Below, one piece after another: positions 48,819-57,565 of a DNA stretch of 64,000 bases. Both the position numbers and the translations under genes were made by a program. Under the pieces are notes generated by a model that had not been told where the DNA came from, did no database searches, and worked only from the letters and a program-made list of their open reading frames with translations. Each line of letters opens with the position of its first letter. The first letter of the stretch is position 1. Origin of the DNA: Streptomyces cyanogenus (GTDB taxonomy: Bacteria; Actinomycetota; Actinomycetes; Streptomycetales; Streptomycetaceae); NCBI RefSeq assembly GCF_017526105.1, contig NZ_CP071839.1, positions 6,610,001-6,674,000 of the forward strand, given 5' to 3'.

Positions 48819-49576
48819 CCATGGAGATCGTGGGCAACGGCTTCCTCGCCAGGAACCTGCACCCGTACGCGGACCGTCACCCGGACACCGTCGCGGTGGC
48901 GGCCGGCGTCTCCTGGGCGAGCGGCACCTCCGACGCCGACTTCGCCCGCGAGGCCGCGTTGCTCGCCGACGTCGCCGTCCGGTGCCGTGCCACCGGACGG
49001 CGTCTGCTCTTCTTCTCCACCGCGGCCACCGGCATGTACGGCGCCATGGACGGGCCGGGGCGGGAGGACAGCCACATCGTGCCCTGCACCCCTTATGGAG
49101 CCCACAAGTTCGCCCTGGAGCAGCAGCTGCGGGCCAGCGGCGCCGACTACCTGATTCTGCGTCTCGGTCATCTCGTCGGCCCCGGTCAGCCCGCGCACCA
49201 GCTGATTCCTGCCCTGATCCGGCAGATGCGCGAAGGCGATGTGCGCGTGCAGCGCGACGCGGCCCGCGACCTGATCGACGTACGCGACGTCGTCACGGTC
49301 ATCGACCGGCTGCTCGCCCAGGGCCTGCGCGGCGAGATCGTCAACGTGGCATCCGGCGTGGCGGTCCCCGTGGGACACATCGTCGACCACCTGGAGGAAC
49401 GGCTCGGCCTGCGGGTGAACAGGGCGTACCAGGACGCCGGCGCCCAGCACGACATCTCCATCGACAAACTGCGCTCCCTCGTCCCGGAGACCGCCGCGAT
49501 GGGCTTCGGCCCCTTCTACTACCGTCAGGTCCTCGACGCGTTCCTCGCGTCGGAGGGCGCATCGTCCGGGGTCTGA
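48815..49576 (+). CDS. NDP-hexose 4-ketoreductase (LanR/UrdR-like)
   Basis: 253 residues, extended-SDR family but short. Cofactor loop EIVGNGFLARNL (GxGxxA-like, unusual), active-site Ser/Thr in FFSTAATGMYG and YxxxK in TPYGAHKFALE. The gene position between the 3-dehydratase and 2,3-dehydratase matches the 4-ketoreductase that forms D-olivose in urdamycin and landomycin pathways. It starts at the ATG overlapping the previous stop; ATG 48821 is an alternative. Confidence 0.8.
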   Translation: MTMEIVGNGFLARNLHPYADRHPDTVAVAAGVSWASGTSDADFAREAALLADVAVRCRATGRRLLFFSTAATGMYGAMDGPGREDSHIVPCTPYGAHKFALEQQLRASGADYLILRLGHLVGPGQPAHQLIPALIRQMREGDVRVQRDAARDLIDVRDVVTVIDRLLAQGLRGEIVNVASGVAVPVGHIVDHLEERLGLRVNRAYQDAGAQHDISIDKLRSLVPETAAMGFGPFYYRQVLDAFLASEGASSGV

Positions 49577-49615
49577 TTCCCCCAAACCCCTCCGCCGACC
49601 AGAGGAGTTACCCAC

Positions 49616-51025
49616 GTGCTTTCCTCCCTTGTCAGGACTGGATCCGGGACCGGTCGGCTGCGGCCGCGCCACGACCCCTCGGTCGCCGAGCGCATCGCCG
49701 CGTCGGCCGCCGCCGTCACGGGCGCGAGCCTGCGCACCGAGGACTTCCCGCAGTGGCTCGAAGGGCGCCGAAGGGCCCATCGGTTCACCGTGGACCGGAT
49801 CCCCTTCGATGCGCTCGACGGCTGGTCCTTCGACGACGCCACCGGCAACCTGGTGCACCGCAGCGGCCGGTTCTTCTCCGTCGAGGGACTGCACGTCACC
49901 CGGGACGAAGGGCCGCACCGCGAGTGGTACCAGCCCATCATCAAGCAGCCCGAGGTCGGGATCCTCGGCATTCTCGTCAAGGAGTTCGACGGGGTGCTGC
50001 ACTTCCTCATGCAGGCCAAGATGGAGCCGGGCAACCGCAACCTGCTGCAGCTCTCGCCGACCGTGCAGGCCACCCGGAGCAACTACACCAAGGTCCACAA
50101 GGGCGCCGATGTGAAGTACATCGAGTACTTCACCCAGCCCGGCCGCGGCCGGGTCATCGCCGATGTGCTGCAGTCCGAGCACGGATCGTGGTTCTTCCAC
50201 AAGAGCAACCGCAACATGATCGTCGAGGCCGTCGGCGACGTGCCGCTCGACGACGACTTCTGCTGGCTCACCCTCGGCCAGATCGGCCAGCTCCTGCACC
50301 GCGACAATGTCGTGAACATGGACTCGCGCACGGTCCTCGCCTGCGCTCCGTTCCCCGACGACGGGGCGGACGCCCTGCTCTCGGACACCGAACTCGTCTC
50401 GTGGTTCACCGCCGAGCGCTCCCGGCACGACGTGCGCGCCGAGCGCGTCCCGCTCCACGACCTCCCCGGCTGGGTCCGCGGCACGTCGACCATCGATCAC
50501 GAGCTGGGCCGGTACTTCCGCGTCGTCGCCGTCTCCGTGGAGGCGGGCAGCCGCGAGGTCACCGGCTGGACCCAGCCCCTGTTCGAGCCCCTTGGCCTCG
50601 GCGTCACCGCCTTCCTGACCCGGCGGATCGGCGGCGTGCCGCACGTCCTGGTGCACGCGCGCGTGGAGGGCGGCTTCCTCGACACCGTCGAGCTCGGCCC
50701 CACCGTCCAGTACACGCCGGACAACTACGGGCACCTGACCGGCGAGGACCGGCCGCCCTTCCTCGACCTGGTCCTCGACGCCGACCCGGCCCGCATCCAG
50801 TACGAGGCCGTCCACTCGGAGGAAGGCGGCCGCTTCCTCAACGCGGAGAGCCGATACCTTCTGATCGAGGCCGACGAGGAGCAGGCCCCGTTGGACCCGC
50901 CCGCCGGTTTCCAGTGGGTCACGCCCGCCCAGCTCACTTCCCTCGTACGGCACGGCCACTACGTGAACGTCCAGGCCCGAACCCTGCTCGCCTGCCTCAA
51001 CGCGACGGCGGTGCTCTCCGGATGA
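49616..51025 (+). CDS. NDP-hexose 2,3-dehydratase (LanS/UrdS type)
   Basis: 469 residues made of two homologous halves, as is standard in the family: WSFDDATGNLVHRSGRFFSV and WYQPIIKQPEVGILG in the first half, STIDHELGRYFRVVAV and WTQPLFEPLGLGVTAF in the second, each followed by LQLSPTVQATRSNY- and VELGPTVQYTPDNY-type motifs. It eliminates the C-2 hydroxyl of the 4-keto-6-deoxy sugar, giving an unstable diketo sugar. GTG start after AGAGGAG. Coupled to the 3-ketoreductase by ATGA. Confidence 0.93.
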   Translation: MLSSLVRTGSGTGRLRPRHDPSVAERIAASAAAVTGASLRTEDFPQWLEGRRRAHRFTVDRIPFDALDGWSFDDATGNLVHRSGRFFSVEGLHVTRDEGPHREWYQPIIKQPEVGILGILVKEFDGVLHFLMQAKMEPGNRNLLQLSPTVQATRSNYTKVHKGADVKYIEYFTQPGRGRVIADVLQSEHGSWFFHKSNRNMIVEAVGDVPLDDDFCWLTLGQIGQLLHRDNVVNMDSRTVLACAPFPDDGADALLSDTELVSWFTAERSRHDVRAERVPLHDLPGWVRGTSTIDHELGRYFRVVAVSVEAGSREVTGWTQPLFEPLGLGVTAFLTRRIGGVPHVLVHARVEGGFLDTVELGPTVQYTPDNYGHLTGEDRPPFLDLVLDADPARIQYEAVHSEEGGRFLNAESRYLLIEADEEQAPLDPPAGFQWVTPAQLTSLVRHGHYVNVQARTLLACLNATAVLSG

Positions 51026-51987
51026 AGACCGTGCGGATCGGAGTCCTCGGCTGCGCGGACATCGCACGCCGCCGCATGCTGCCCGCCATGGCGGCGGAGC
51101 CCGGCATCACCATCGCCGCCGTCGCCAGCCGCGACAGCGCGAGGGCGGGCGAGCTGGCAGGGCGGTTCGGCGCCCGGCCCGTGACCGGGTACGCCGAGCT
51201 CCTGGAGCGGGACGACATCGACGCGGTGTACGTCCCGCTGCCCGCCGCCCTGCACGCGCGGTGGACCGAGGCGGCCCTGCGGGCGGGCAAGCACGTCCTC
51301 GCCGAGAAGCCGCTCACCACGTCCCTGGCCGAGAGTCGCCGGCTGATTGCCCTGGCACAGGAGTCGGGTCTCGCCCTGATGGAGAACGTCATGTTCATCC
51401 ATCACTCCCAGCACGACGCCGTACGGAAACTCGTGTGGGACGGCGTGATCGGCGAGCTGCGCGCCTTCCACGCCGCGTTCGCGATCCCCAGGCTGCCCGA
51501 CGACGACATCCGGTACGTCCCGGAGCTCGGCGGCGGGGCACTGTGGGACACCGGCGTCTATCCGGTGCGTGCCGCCCTGCACTTTCTGGGCGACAACCTC
51601 CAGGTGCTCGGCGCCATGCTCACCCAGGAACCCGGCCGGCGGGTGGACACCGCGGGCTCGGCGCTGCTGCGCACGCCCGAAGGCGTCGGCGTCCAGCTGA
51701 CGTTCGGGCTCGACCACGGCTACCGATCGGCCTACGAGATCTGGGGCAGCCAGGGGCGGATCACGGTGGAGCGGGCCTTCACACCACCCGCCGACCACCG
51801 TCCCCTGATCCGGGTCGAGCGCCGCGGTGTCGAGGAGATCTCGCTGAGCCCCGACGACCAGGTGGCCGCCACCCTCCGGGCGTTCACCGCGGCGGTACGC
51901 GACGGTGCGGCGCGGGATTCGGTGTGCGTGCGCCAGGCGGAGCTGCTGCACGAGCTGCGCGAGCGCGCGCTGCCGAGCCGACCCTGA
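51022..51987 (+). CDS. NDP-hexose 3-ketoreductase, Gfo/Idh/MocA family (LanT/UrdT type)
   Basis: 321 residues. N-terminal Rossmann domain with GVLGCADIARRRMLPAM (GxGxxA-like), the dinucleotide/sugar motif HVLAEKPLTTS (EKP), and a C-terminal domain beginning GGGALWDTGVYPVRAAL with conserved Asp and Tyr. It reduces C-3 right after the 2,3-dehydratase step to give the 2-deoxy sugar; the two genes overlap, as expected for a channelled reaction. The N terminus is short and no signal is present. Confidence 0.92.
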   Translation: MKTVRIGVLGCADIARRRMLPAMAAEPGITIAAVASRDSARAGELAGRFGARPVTGYAELLERDDIDAVYVPLPAALHARWTEAALRAGKHVLAEKPLTTSLAESRRLIALAQESGLALMENVMFIHHSQHDAVRKLVWDGVIGELRAFHAAFAIPRLPDDDIRYVPELGGGALWDTGVYPVRAALHFLGDNLQVLGAMLTQEPGRRVDTAGSALLRTPEGVGVQLTFGLDHGYRSAYEIWGSQGRITVERAFTPPADHRPLIRVERRGVEEISLSPDDQVAATLRAFTAAVRDGAARDSVCVRQAELLHELRERALPSRP

Positions 51988-52049
51988 CGGTCCCCCCGCT
52001 ACCGAGGAGGGGCGGCCGCGCGGCCGGCGCGCCGGGAGTGGACTCCCCG

Positions 52050-52685
52050 TCGGTCCCGGCTACGGGCGGTCCGCCGCGAGTCTGCCCCTGGGAGCAGGCC
52101 ACGATCTCGGACCGGGGCGGGCCGCCTTCGCCGCGAACCCCCGGACCGGCGCCGGCCACGTCGTGGTCGCCCACTCCGACGGCGGCGAGCCGGCCCTGGT
52201 GGCGGCTGCCGAGCCGGGCGGCGACGCCTTCGTCGGCTTCGACGTCTCGCGGCACGGCCATCGCTTCGCCGTAGGGCTGCCCCGGCTGCCGGGCGTGCAC
52301 GGCCACGGCGAACGGCGGCGCCACTGGAGGCGCTGCGGTTCCACCAGCCCGGCGCGTGCCAGCAGGGCAGGGAGCTGGTGGCGCCGGTTTCCGGGCAGGA
52401 GGCGTCGGAGGGGCCGTTGTGGCCTGACATGTATCCCGGCATCGCGCACGTGTGCGTACTCCCGTCCACTTCACCTTCGCCGGGCAGGAGCAGTGGTGGC
52501 GGCACGCCGACGAGGCCACGGCGGACCTGACGAGCCGGCTGTGGGCGGCGCCCCGAACCTGCCACCGCAGCGCGCCGGCGTTCCTCGAAGAGTGCCTGCT
52601 GACGCGCGACGCCGCCGTCCAGGCTTCCGGTGCGCGCCCCGGGGCCCCCGTCACGGAACTCGCATGTCAGAGTGCGGTTCGCTGA
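52050..52685 (+). pseudogene. Decayed protein-coding remnant
   Basis: The 827-base gap 51988-52814 has no intact gene but three plus-strand frames read like protein in sequence: GAGHVVVAHSDGGEPALVAA and AFVGFDVSRHGHRF; then LEALRFHQPGACQQGREL and GPLWPDMYPGIAHVC; then PVHFTFAGQEQWWRHADEAT and PAFLEECLLTRDAAVQASGA. Two frameshifts would join them. I do not recognise the parent family. It lies at the junction between the sugar genes and the next block. Confidence 0.45.
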
Positions 52686-52814
52686 AAGTCAATTCCCGGT
52701 GAACGGCATTGCCTTGTCGTTCGCTGCCGAAGAAGCTGGTCACCAGTCTCCACCGAACTCACTTTCTTGCCGGGGCCATCCGGACACCTTCCCTCACCGA
52801 CAGGACAGACAAGC

Positions 52815-53576
52815 ATGGGCAATCTCACCGGAAAAACGGCACTGGTCACGGGGGCGAGCCGGGGAATCGGCCGGGCCATCGCCGAAAAGCTCGGATACGC
52901 GGGCGCCCTCGTCGCCGTGCACTATGCGACCGGGGCCGACGCCGCTGCGGAGGTCGCCGAATCCATCGAGAAGGACGGCGGCCGCGCCTTTACCGTGAAG
53001 GCGGAACTCGGCGTCCCCGGCGATGTCGACGTGCTTTTCGAAGGCCTTGAGCGCGGCCTGAAGGAGCGCACCGGCGCGACCGATCTGGACATCCTGGTGA
53101 ACAACGCCGGCGTCATGGCCATGGGAGCACCCGAAGAGGTCACGCCCGAGATGTTCGACCGCATGATGGCGGTCAACGCCAAGGCGCCCTTCTTCATCGT
53201 GCAGCGCGCCCTGTCCGTCATGCCCGACGGCGGCCGCATCATCAACGTCTCGTCCGGCCTCACCCGGGTCGCGAGCCCGGACCAGGTGACGTACGGAATG
53301 AGTAAGGGCGCCCTTGAACAGATAGCGCTGCATTTCTCCCGCCATCTGGGGAGCCGGCGGATCACCGTCAACAGCGTGGCGCCCGGCAGCACGGACAACG
53401 GCAGCGCACTGTTCCAGATCCCCGAGGTCCGCGAGACGCTGTCGCAGCTCAGCACCTTCGGTGAGGTCGCGGAACCGGCGGCCATCGCCGATGTGGTGGC
53501 CTTCCTGGCGTCCGAGGACGCCCGCTGGATCACCGGGGCCTTCATCGACGCCAGCGGCGGCACACTGCTCGGCTGA
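52815..53576 (+). CDS. SDR ketoreductase (LanV/UrdMred-like C-6 ketoreductase)
   Basis: 253 residues with an intact SDR active site: TGASRGIGRAIA (cofactor), VNNAGVMAMG, catalytic Ser in INVSSGLTR and YGMSK (YxxxK). It is clearly homologous to the reductase half of the fused oxygenase (shared stretches such as DLDILVN and ITVNSVAPG). LanV-type enzymes reduce the angucyclinone C-6 carbonyl. Because the fused domain has lost key residues, this gene probably carries that function. ATG follows GACAGACAAGC; the ribosome site is weak (GGACAGA). Confidence 0.87.
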   Translation: MGNLTGKTALVTGASRGIGRAIAEKLGYAGALVAVHYATGADAAAEVAESIEKDGGRAFTVKAELGVPGDVDVLFEGLERGLKERTGATDLDILVNNAGVMAMGAPEEVTPEMFDRMMAVNAKAPFFIVQRALSVMPDGGRIINVSSGLTRVASPDQVTYGMSKGALEQIALHFSRHLGSRRITVNSVAPGSTDNGSALFQIPEVRETLSQLSTFGEVAEPAAIADVVAFLASEDARWITGAFIDASGGTLLG

Positions 53577-53620
53577 GCGCCGGATGCAGCCGAATTCCGA
53601 AGAGAGAGAAAACTACCGTC

Positions 53621-53941
53621 ATGTTCGGATCGCTGTCCGCTGTTCTGATCAAGTGTGACAACTTCGAAGAAATGAAAGCCTTCTACCGGGACCGTCTGAA
53701 CATGGCGACGGTGAAGGAAGGCGATGGGTGGATCGTCCTGGACACCGGCTCCGGCGGCGAACTCGTCCTGGGCGGTGACACCGGGGGCGACACCATGGCC
53801 ATCGCCTTCACCGGGGCCGAACTCGGCCCCGCCAGGGAAGGCCTGAGGGACTCCGGTCCCACGGAGATCGAGAAGCACTCCGACATGCATCGGTTCTTCG
53901 TGAAAGACCCGGACGGCAACACCGTCCTGATCATCGACTGA
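53621..53941 (+). CDS. VOC-family (glyoxalase/bleomycin-resistance fold) protein
   Basis: 106 residues in two beta-alpha-beta repeats: AVLIKCDNFEEMKAFYRDRL opens the first and the ending HRFFVKDPDGNTVLIID is the common VOC C terminus. Potential metal ligands are few (His in EKHSDMHRF and a terminal Asp), so binding or resistance is as likely as catalysis. It lies between the ketoreductase and the UrdGT2-like gene. In the landomycin order I recall, a tailoring gene (Z4 or Z5) lies near here; this protein is not one of those. Follows GAAGAGAGA. Confidence 0.8.
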   Translation: MFGSLSAVLIKCDNFEEMKAFYRDRLNMATVKEGDGWIVLDTGSGGELVLGGDTGGDTMAIAFTGAELGPAREGLRDSGPTEIEKHSDMHRFFVKDPDGNTVLIID

Positions 53942-53984
53942 ATCCGGGCGCCACCTCATCATCCAGACGCAGCAGGGAGTATCC

Positions 53985-55106
53985 GTGAAAATCCTCTTCG
54001 TCGCGAGCGGGAGTCCCGCGACGGTGTTCGCCCTCGCACCGCTCGCCACCGCAGCGCGCAATGCGGGACACGACGTGTTCATGGGCGCCGTGGAGGACAT
54101 GGTTCCTTACATCGCGTCGGCGGGAATTCCGGCGCTCTCCATCGCGCCGTCCTCGATCCGGCGATACGCCACCATGGACCGGGAGGGCAATCCGGTCAGG
54201 ATGCCCGAGACCCCGGAGGAGGAGCTGGACTTCGCCGGGCACTGGTTCGGGCGGATGGCGGCAGGCAGCATGGACGCGCTGCGGGAGGTCACCGCGAACT
54301 GGCGCCCCGACCTGGTGGTCGGCGGCTCGATGTCCTTCGCAGCCGCGCTGATCGCCGCCGAACTCGGCGTTCCCTACGTACGACAGGCCTGGGACACCGG
54401 CGACGCCTGGCGCACGGACCCCGCCGCGAGCGATGAACTTCGCCCGGAGCTACGGGCACTGGGGCTCGACCGGCTGCCTGATCCGGCCCTCTTCGTCGAC
54501 ATCTGCCCGCCGAGCCTGCGGCCGGCGGACGCGCCGCCCGCCCAGATGATGCGCTGGGTCCCGGCCAACGGGCAGCGGCGGCTCGAACCGTGGATGTACA
54601 CCAAGGGCAACCGGCCGCGCATCCTCGTCACCTCGGGCAGCCGTTTGGTGTTCGCGAAGAAGACCGGGTTCCTGCGAGGACTGGTCGCCGACATGGCCGC
54701 GCTCGACGCGGAAGTGGTCATCGCGACGCTGGACGAGGTCGCGGAGGAGCTGAGGACCGAACTGCCCGGCGTACGGGCCGGCTGGGTGCCGCTCGACGTG
54801 GTGGTGCCGACCTGCGACGTGGTCGTACACCACGCGGGCGGCGTCACCGCCCTGACGGCGATGAATGCCGGTGTGCCGCAGCTGATCGTGCCGCAGGGCG
54901 GCAACTTCGTGGAGGCGGGGCTGCGCATCTCCGACTTCGGAGCAGCCATCACCGTCGACGAGAACACCCCGGAGGCCGTCGAGAAGGCCTGCGGGGAGCT
55001 GATCGGCAACCCCTCCTATGCCGAGCGGGCGCGGGAGCTCTCCGCGGAGATCGCGGCGCTGCCGCTGCCCGCCGAAGTGGTGGGAGCGCTGGAGGGTCTG
55101 GTCTGA
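53985..55106 (+). CDS. Angucycline glycosyltransferase, UrdGT2/LanGT2 type
   Basis: 373 residues, GT-B fold. The N terminus KILFVASGSPATVFALAPLA is nearly the same as UrdGT2 as I recall it; RQAWDTGDAW holds the acidic residue region used for base catalysis in UrdGT2, DICPPSLRPA is shared too, and VVHHAGGVTALTAMNAGVPQ is the donor-binding motif. UrdGT2 forms the C-9 C-glycoside of D-olivose, and LanGT2 the 8-O-glycoside. C- or O-specificity cannot be decided by eye. It should attach the first sugar to the aglycone. ATG follows GCAGGGAG. Confidence 0.9.
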   Translation: MKILFVASGSPATVFALAPLATAARNAGHDVFMGAVEDMVPYIASAGIPALSIAPSSIRRYATMDREGNPVRMPETPEEELDFAGHWFGRMAAGSMDALREVTANWRPDLVVGGSMSFAAALIAAELGVPYVRQAWDTGDAWRTDPAASDELRPELRALGLDRLPDPALFVDICPPSLRPADAPPAQMMRWVPANGQRRLEPWMYTKGNRPRILVTSGSRLVFAKKTGFLRGLVADMAALDAEVVIATLDEVAEELRTELPGVRAGWVPLDVVVPTCDVVVHHAGGVTALTAMNAGVPQLIVPQGGNFVEAGLRISDFGAAITVDENTPEAVEKACGELIGNPSYAERARELSAEIAALPLPAEVVGALEGLV

Positions 55107-55203
55107 CGCTTCGCATCGAGAACAGGCCGATCAATCCGGCGGGCCGACGGCAGACGGCCGGTCGAAGCACAGAACGATGAGAACGAGAAATGGAGAGCAC
55201 GGC

Positions 55204-55620
55204 ATGAGTGAGTCACGTCCGATCCGCGTGGTGATGGCCAAGCCCGAGGCGGGAGGCAAGGGGTCGGCCGCACCGCCGGTCCTCGTCGACGCCTTCACCA
55301 AGGCAGGCATCGAGGTCGTCCACGCCGGCGACGACCAGAGCCCGGCGGGCCTGGTCGCCACTGTCGTCCGTGAGGGCGCCCAGATCATCTGCATCTCAAG
55401 CCTGCTGGGCGAGCACGAGGCGCTCTTCGGTGGAGTCCTCGACCTCCTCTCCGAGCAGGGCGTCGGGCAGGTGACCGTGATCGGCGGCGGCATCATCCCG
55501 ACGGCCGACATAGCGGTGCTCAAGGAACGCGGCGTCACGGAGATCTTCTCCTCCGGCACGCCGCCGTGGGCCGCGGCGGAGTGGGTGCGCGACCACGTCC
55601 GTGATTCGTCCGGCGTCTGA
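55204..55620 (+). CDS. B12-binding-domain-like protein lacking the cobalt-ligating histidine
   Basis: 138 residues that match the C-terminal cobalamin domain of methylmalonyl-CoA mutase-type proteins along the whole length: VVMAKPEAGGKGS, then FTKAGIEVVHAGDDQSPAGL, ICISSLLGEHEALFGGVL, VTVIGGGIIPTADI and ERGVTEIFSSGTP. The SxL and GG elements of the B12 motif are kept, but the DxHxxG loop reads EAGGKG, so the histidine that ligates cobalt is absent. Cofactor binding is therefore doubtful. No radical SAM or mutase partner is in the window. Its place between two glycosyltransferase genes suggests a role in this pathway, unknown. Confidence 0.78.
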   Translation: MSESRPIRVVMAKPEAGGKGSAAPPVLVDAFTKAGIEVVHAGDDQSPAGLVATVVREGAQIICISSLLGEHEALFGGVLDLLSEQGVGQVTVIGGGIIPTADIAVLKERGVTEIFSSGTPPWAAAEWVRDHVRDSSGV

Positions 55621-55630
55621 CACCGCCGTT

Positions 55631-55662
55631 TCCCGCGACGGGCACCGGTGCCCGTCGCGGGA
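55631..55662. terminator. Perfect 32-nt palindrome
   Basis: TCCCGCGACGGGCACC followed directly by its exact reverse complement, 11 bases after the stop of the B12-like gene and 52 bases before the next glycosyltransferase. As RNA it folds into a very stable hairpin, so a terminator or mRNA-stabilising element is likely. As DNA it could be a binding site. Confidence 0.75.
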
Positions 55663-55713
55663 GACAGAGCACCTCCCTCACCTTCATCTCGGCAGGATCG
55701 GCAGGAGACGACG

Positions 55714-56886
55714 ATGCGCGTCCTCATGATCAACACACCCGTTTCGACTCATCTCACCCCGCTGGTCCCGCTCGCGTGGGCGCTGCGCGCCGCAGGGCAC
55801 GAGGTGCTGGTGCTCGGCCGCGAGGACGTCCTCGGCGCGGCCGCGTCAGCGGGCCTGAACGCCGTGAGCATCGGCGACTGGCTCAAGCTGGACGACATAC
55901 TGGTCGAGCGGCTCGGCGGCAAGCGGCCTTTGCAGTCCTGGGGCAGGCCGGCCCTGGACCAGCTCTCCAACGTCGGCTCCCTGTGGATGCCCCAGACGCT
56001 GGAGGTACTGCCCGCGTACCTGGACCTGGCCCGCGACTTCGGACCCGACCTGGTTCTCTCCGACCCGATCGAGTTCATCTCGCTGATCGTGGGGGAGGAT
56101 CTCGGCGTCCCCGTGGTGCAGCAGCGCTGGGGTGTCGACCCCATCTCGGACCAGGTCCGCGGCGCGGGCGAGACCTGGTTCAAGGACATCCTCGCGGAGC
56201 GGGGCCTGACCGGCCTGCCGCGCCCGGCCGTCCTGCTCGACCCGTGCCCGCCCAGCCTCCAGCTGGCCGGCGTGACTCCCGGCACCCCGATGCGCTATGT
56301 GCCCTTCAACGGCAACGGCCGACTGCCCGAGTGGCTCCGGCGTGATGCCCGGGAGCGCGGAACGGCCCGGCGCGTCGCCGTCTCTCTGGGAGGGCGCACT
56401 CTCGCGTACAACGGTGTCCCCCTCATGCGGAACATCCTGGACGCGCTCGGCTCGCTGCCGGACGTCGAAGTGCTGGCGACCGTGGAGGAGGAGTACCGCG
56501 AGGCGCTCGGTGAGGTCCCCGGCAACGTACGCGTCATCGATCCCGTCCCGCTACACCTGCTGCTCGGCTCCTGCCACGCCGTCGTCCACCACGGCGGCTC
56601 GGGCACGGCCATGACCGCGAGCGCCTTCGGCCTGCCGCAGCTCGTCCTGCCCCAGCTGGCGGACCAGTTCTGGCACGGCGACGCTCTGGCTCGGGTGGGC
56701 GCGGCCATCACCATCGAGAGTGTCGAGCGGCAGGACGAGCCGGAGCCGGTGCGCGAGGCAGCGGCCGCGCTGCTCGGCGACCCGGCCTACGAGAAGGCGG
56801 CGGGGGAACTGCGCGCGGAAATCGCCGCGATGCCGGCCCCGTCTCGGGTCGTGACCGACCTGGAGAAGCTGGTCGCGGCCCGCTGA
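55714..56886 (+). CDS. Glycosyltransferase (LanGT1/UrdGT1-like)
   Basis: 390 residues, GT-B fold of the antibiotic glycosyltransferase family. N-terminal acceptor domain VLMINTPVSTHLTPLVPLAW, then TPGTPMRYVPFNGNGRLPEW, and the nucleotide-sugar domain with VAVSLGGRT and VVHHGGSGTAMTASAFGLPQ. Related to the gene at 60017 (shared HLxPLxPLAWALR and LDPCPPSLQL motifs), so the two arose by duplication. It probably extends the sugar chain with olivose or rhodinose. ATG follows GCAGGAGACG. The position before the TetR/MFS pair matches LanGT1. Confidence 0.88.
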   Translation: MRVLMINTPVSTHLTPLVPLAWALRAAGHEVLVLGREDVLGAAASAGLNAVSIGDWLKLDDILVERLGGKRPLQSWGRPALDQLSNVGSLWMPQTLEVLPAYLDLARDFGPDLVLSDPIEFISLIVGEDLGVPVVQQRWGVDPISDQVRGAGETWFKDILAERGLTGLPRPAVLLDPCPPSLQLAGVTPGTPMRYVPFNGNGRLPEWLRRDARERGTARRVAVSLGGRTLAYNGVPLMRNILDALGSLPDVEVLATVEEEYREALGEVPGNVRVIDPVPLHLLLGSCHAVVHHGGSGTAMTASAFGLPQLVLPQLADQFWHGDALARVGAAITIESVERQDEPEPVREAAAALLGDPAYEKAAGELRAEIAAMPAPSRVVTDLEKLVAAR

Positions 56887-56943
56887 GACCGTGGTGACCG
56901 ACCGCGTGACTTCACGAGTCGCCACCCGACCCCGGCCATGGAC

Positions 56944-57522
56944 TCACAGGTCCTCCTCGGCCGACGAGTCCAGGGTCTCCAGCGCGGATTCAAGCAGCGC
57001 CTTCCGCTTCTCCTCCGGGTCGCCCTCGATCGCCGACAGGAAGAAGGCGCCGAAGTGCACGCTGGCCAGGGCGTCGGAGATGCGGACCTGGCTGCGGACG
57101 GACGCGCCGTCCTGGTACATCAGCTCACCGATGGCGGCGATCCGGTCGTTGAGGGTCTGGCCGATCCCGAGGGTACGGAGTGCCGCCCCGCTCTCCTGCA
57201 TGATGCGGAAGAGCGGAGCGGCGCCCATGAGCGCCTCGCTGTAGCGGCGCAGCACTTCCCGCTTGGTCTCCAGGGTCCGTGGCTGCGTCCGTGCCCAGGC
57301 GACCAGCTCGTCGACGGGTCCGCCGAGGCCCTGGGAGATCGCCACGAGGATCTCTTCCTTGGCCTTGAAGTGGTAGTAGAGCGCCGCCTTGGTGATGCCG
57401 AGCCCTTCGGCGATCTCGCGCATCGATGTCTTCTCGTAGCCGCGCTCGATGAAGAGCTCGAGGGCGACGGACTGGATCTTGTCGCGGGTGTTGGCCCCGC
57501 GCACGTGCGGTGTGCCGCCCAT
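56944..57522 (-). CDS. TetR-family repressor (LanK type)
   Basis: 192 residues. The N-terminal helix-turn-helix reads TSMREIAEGLGITKAALYYH followed by FKAKEEIL. The C-terminal ligand domain is helical. It starts at ATG 57522 after AGGAGAAACC; a 30-codon upstream extension is not supported. It is divergent from an MFS exporter gene, with two inverted-repeat sites between them. In the recalled landomycin cluster, LanK represses LanJ until glycosylated product is present; the same logic is likely here. It is the only clear pathway-specific regulator in the window. Confidence 0.88.
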   Translation of the reverse strand: MGGTPHVRGANTRDKIQSVALELFIERGYEKTSMREIAEGLGITKAALYYHFKAKEEILVAISQGLGGPVDELVAWARTQPRTLETKREVLRRYSEALMGAAPLFRIMQESGAALRTLGIGQTLNDRIAAIGELMYQDGASVRSQVRISDALASVHFGAFFLSAIEGDPEEKRKALLESALETLDSSAEEDL

Positions 57523-57565
57523 GGGTTTCTCCTGTGTGCCGCATCGACCGCCTGGGGCCGATTCT

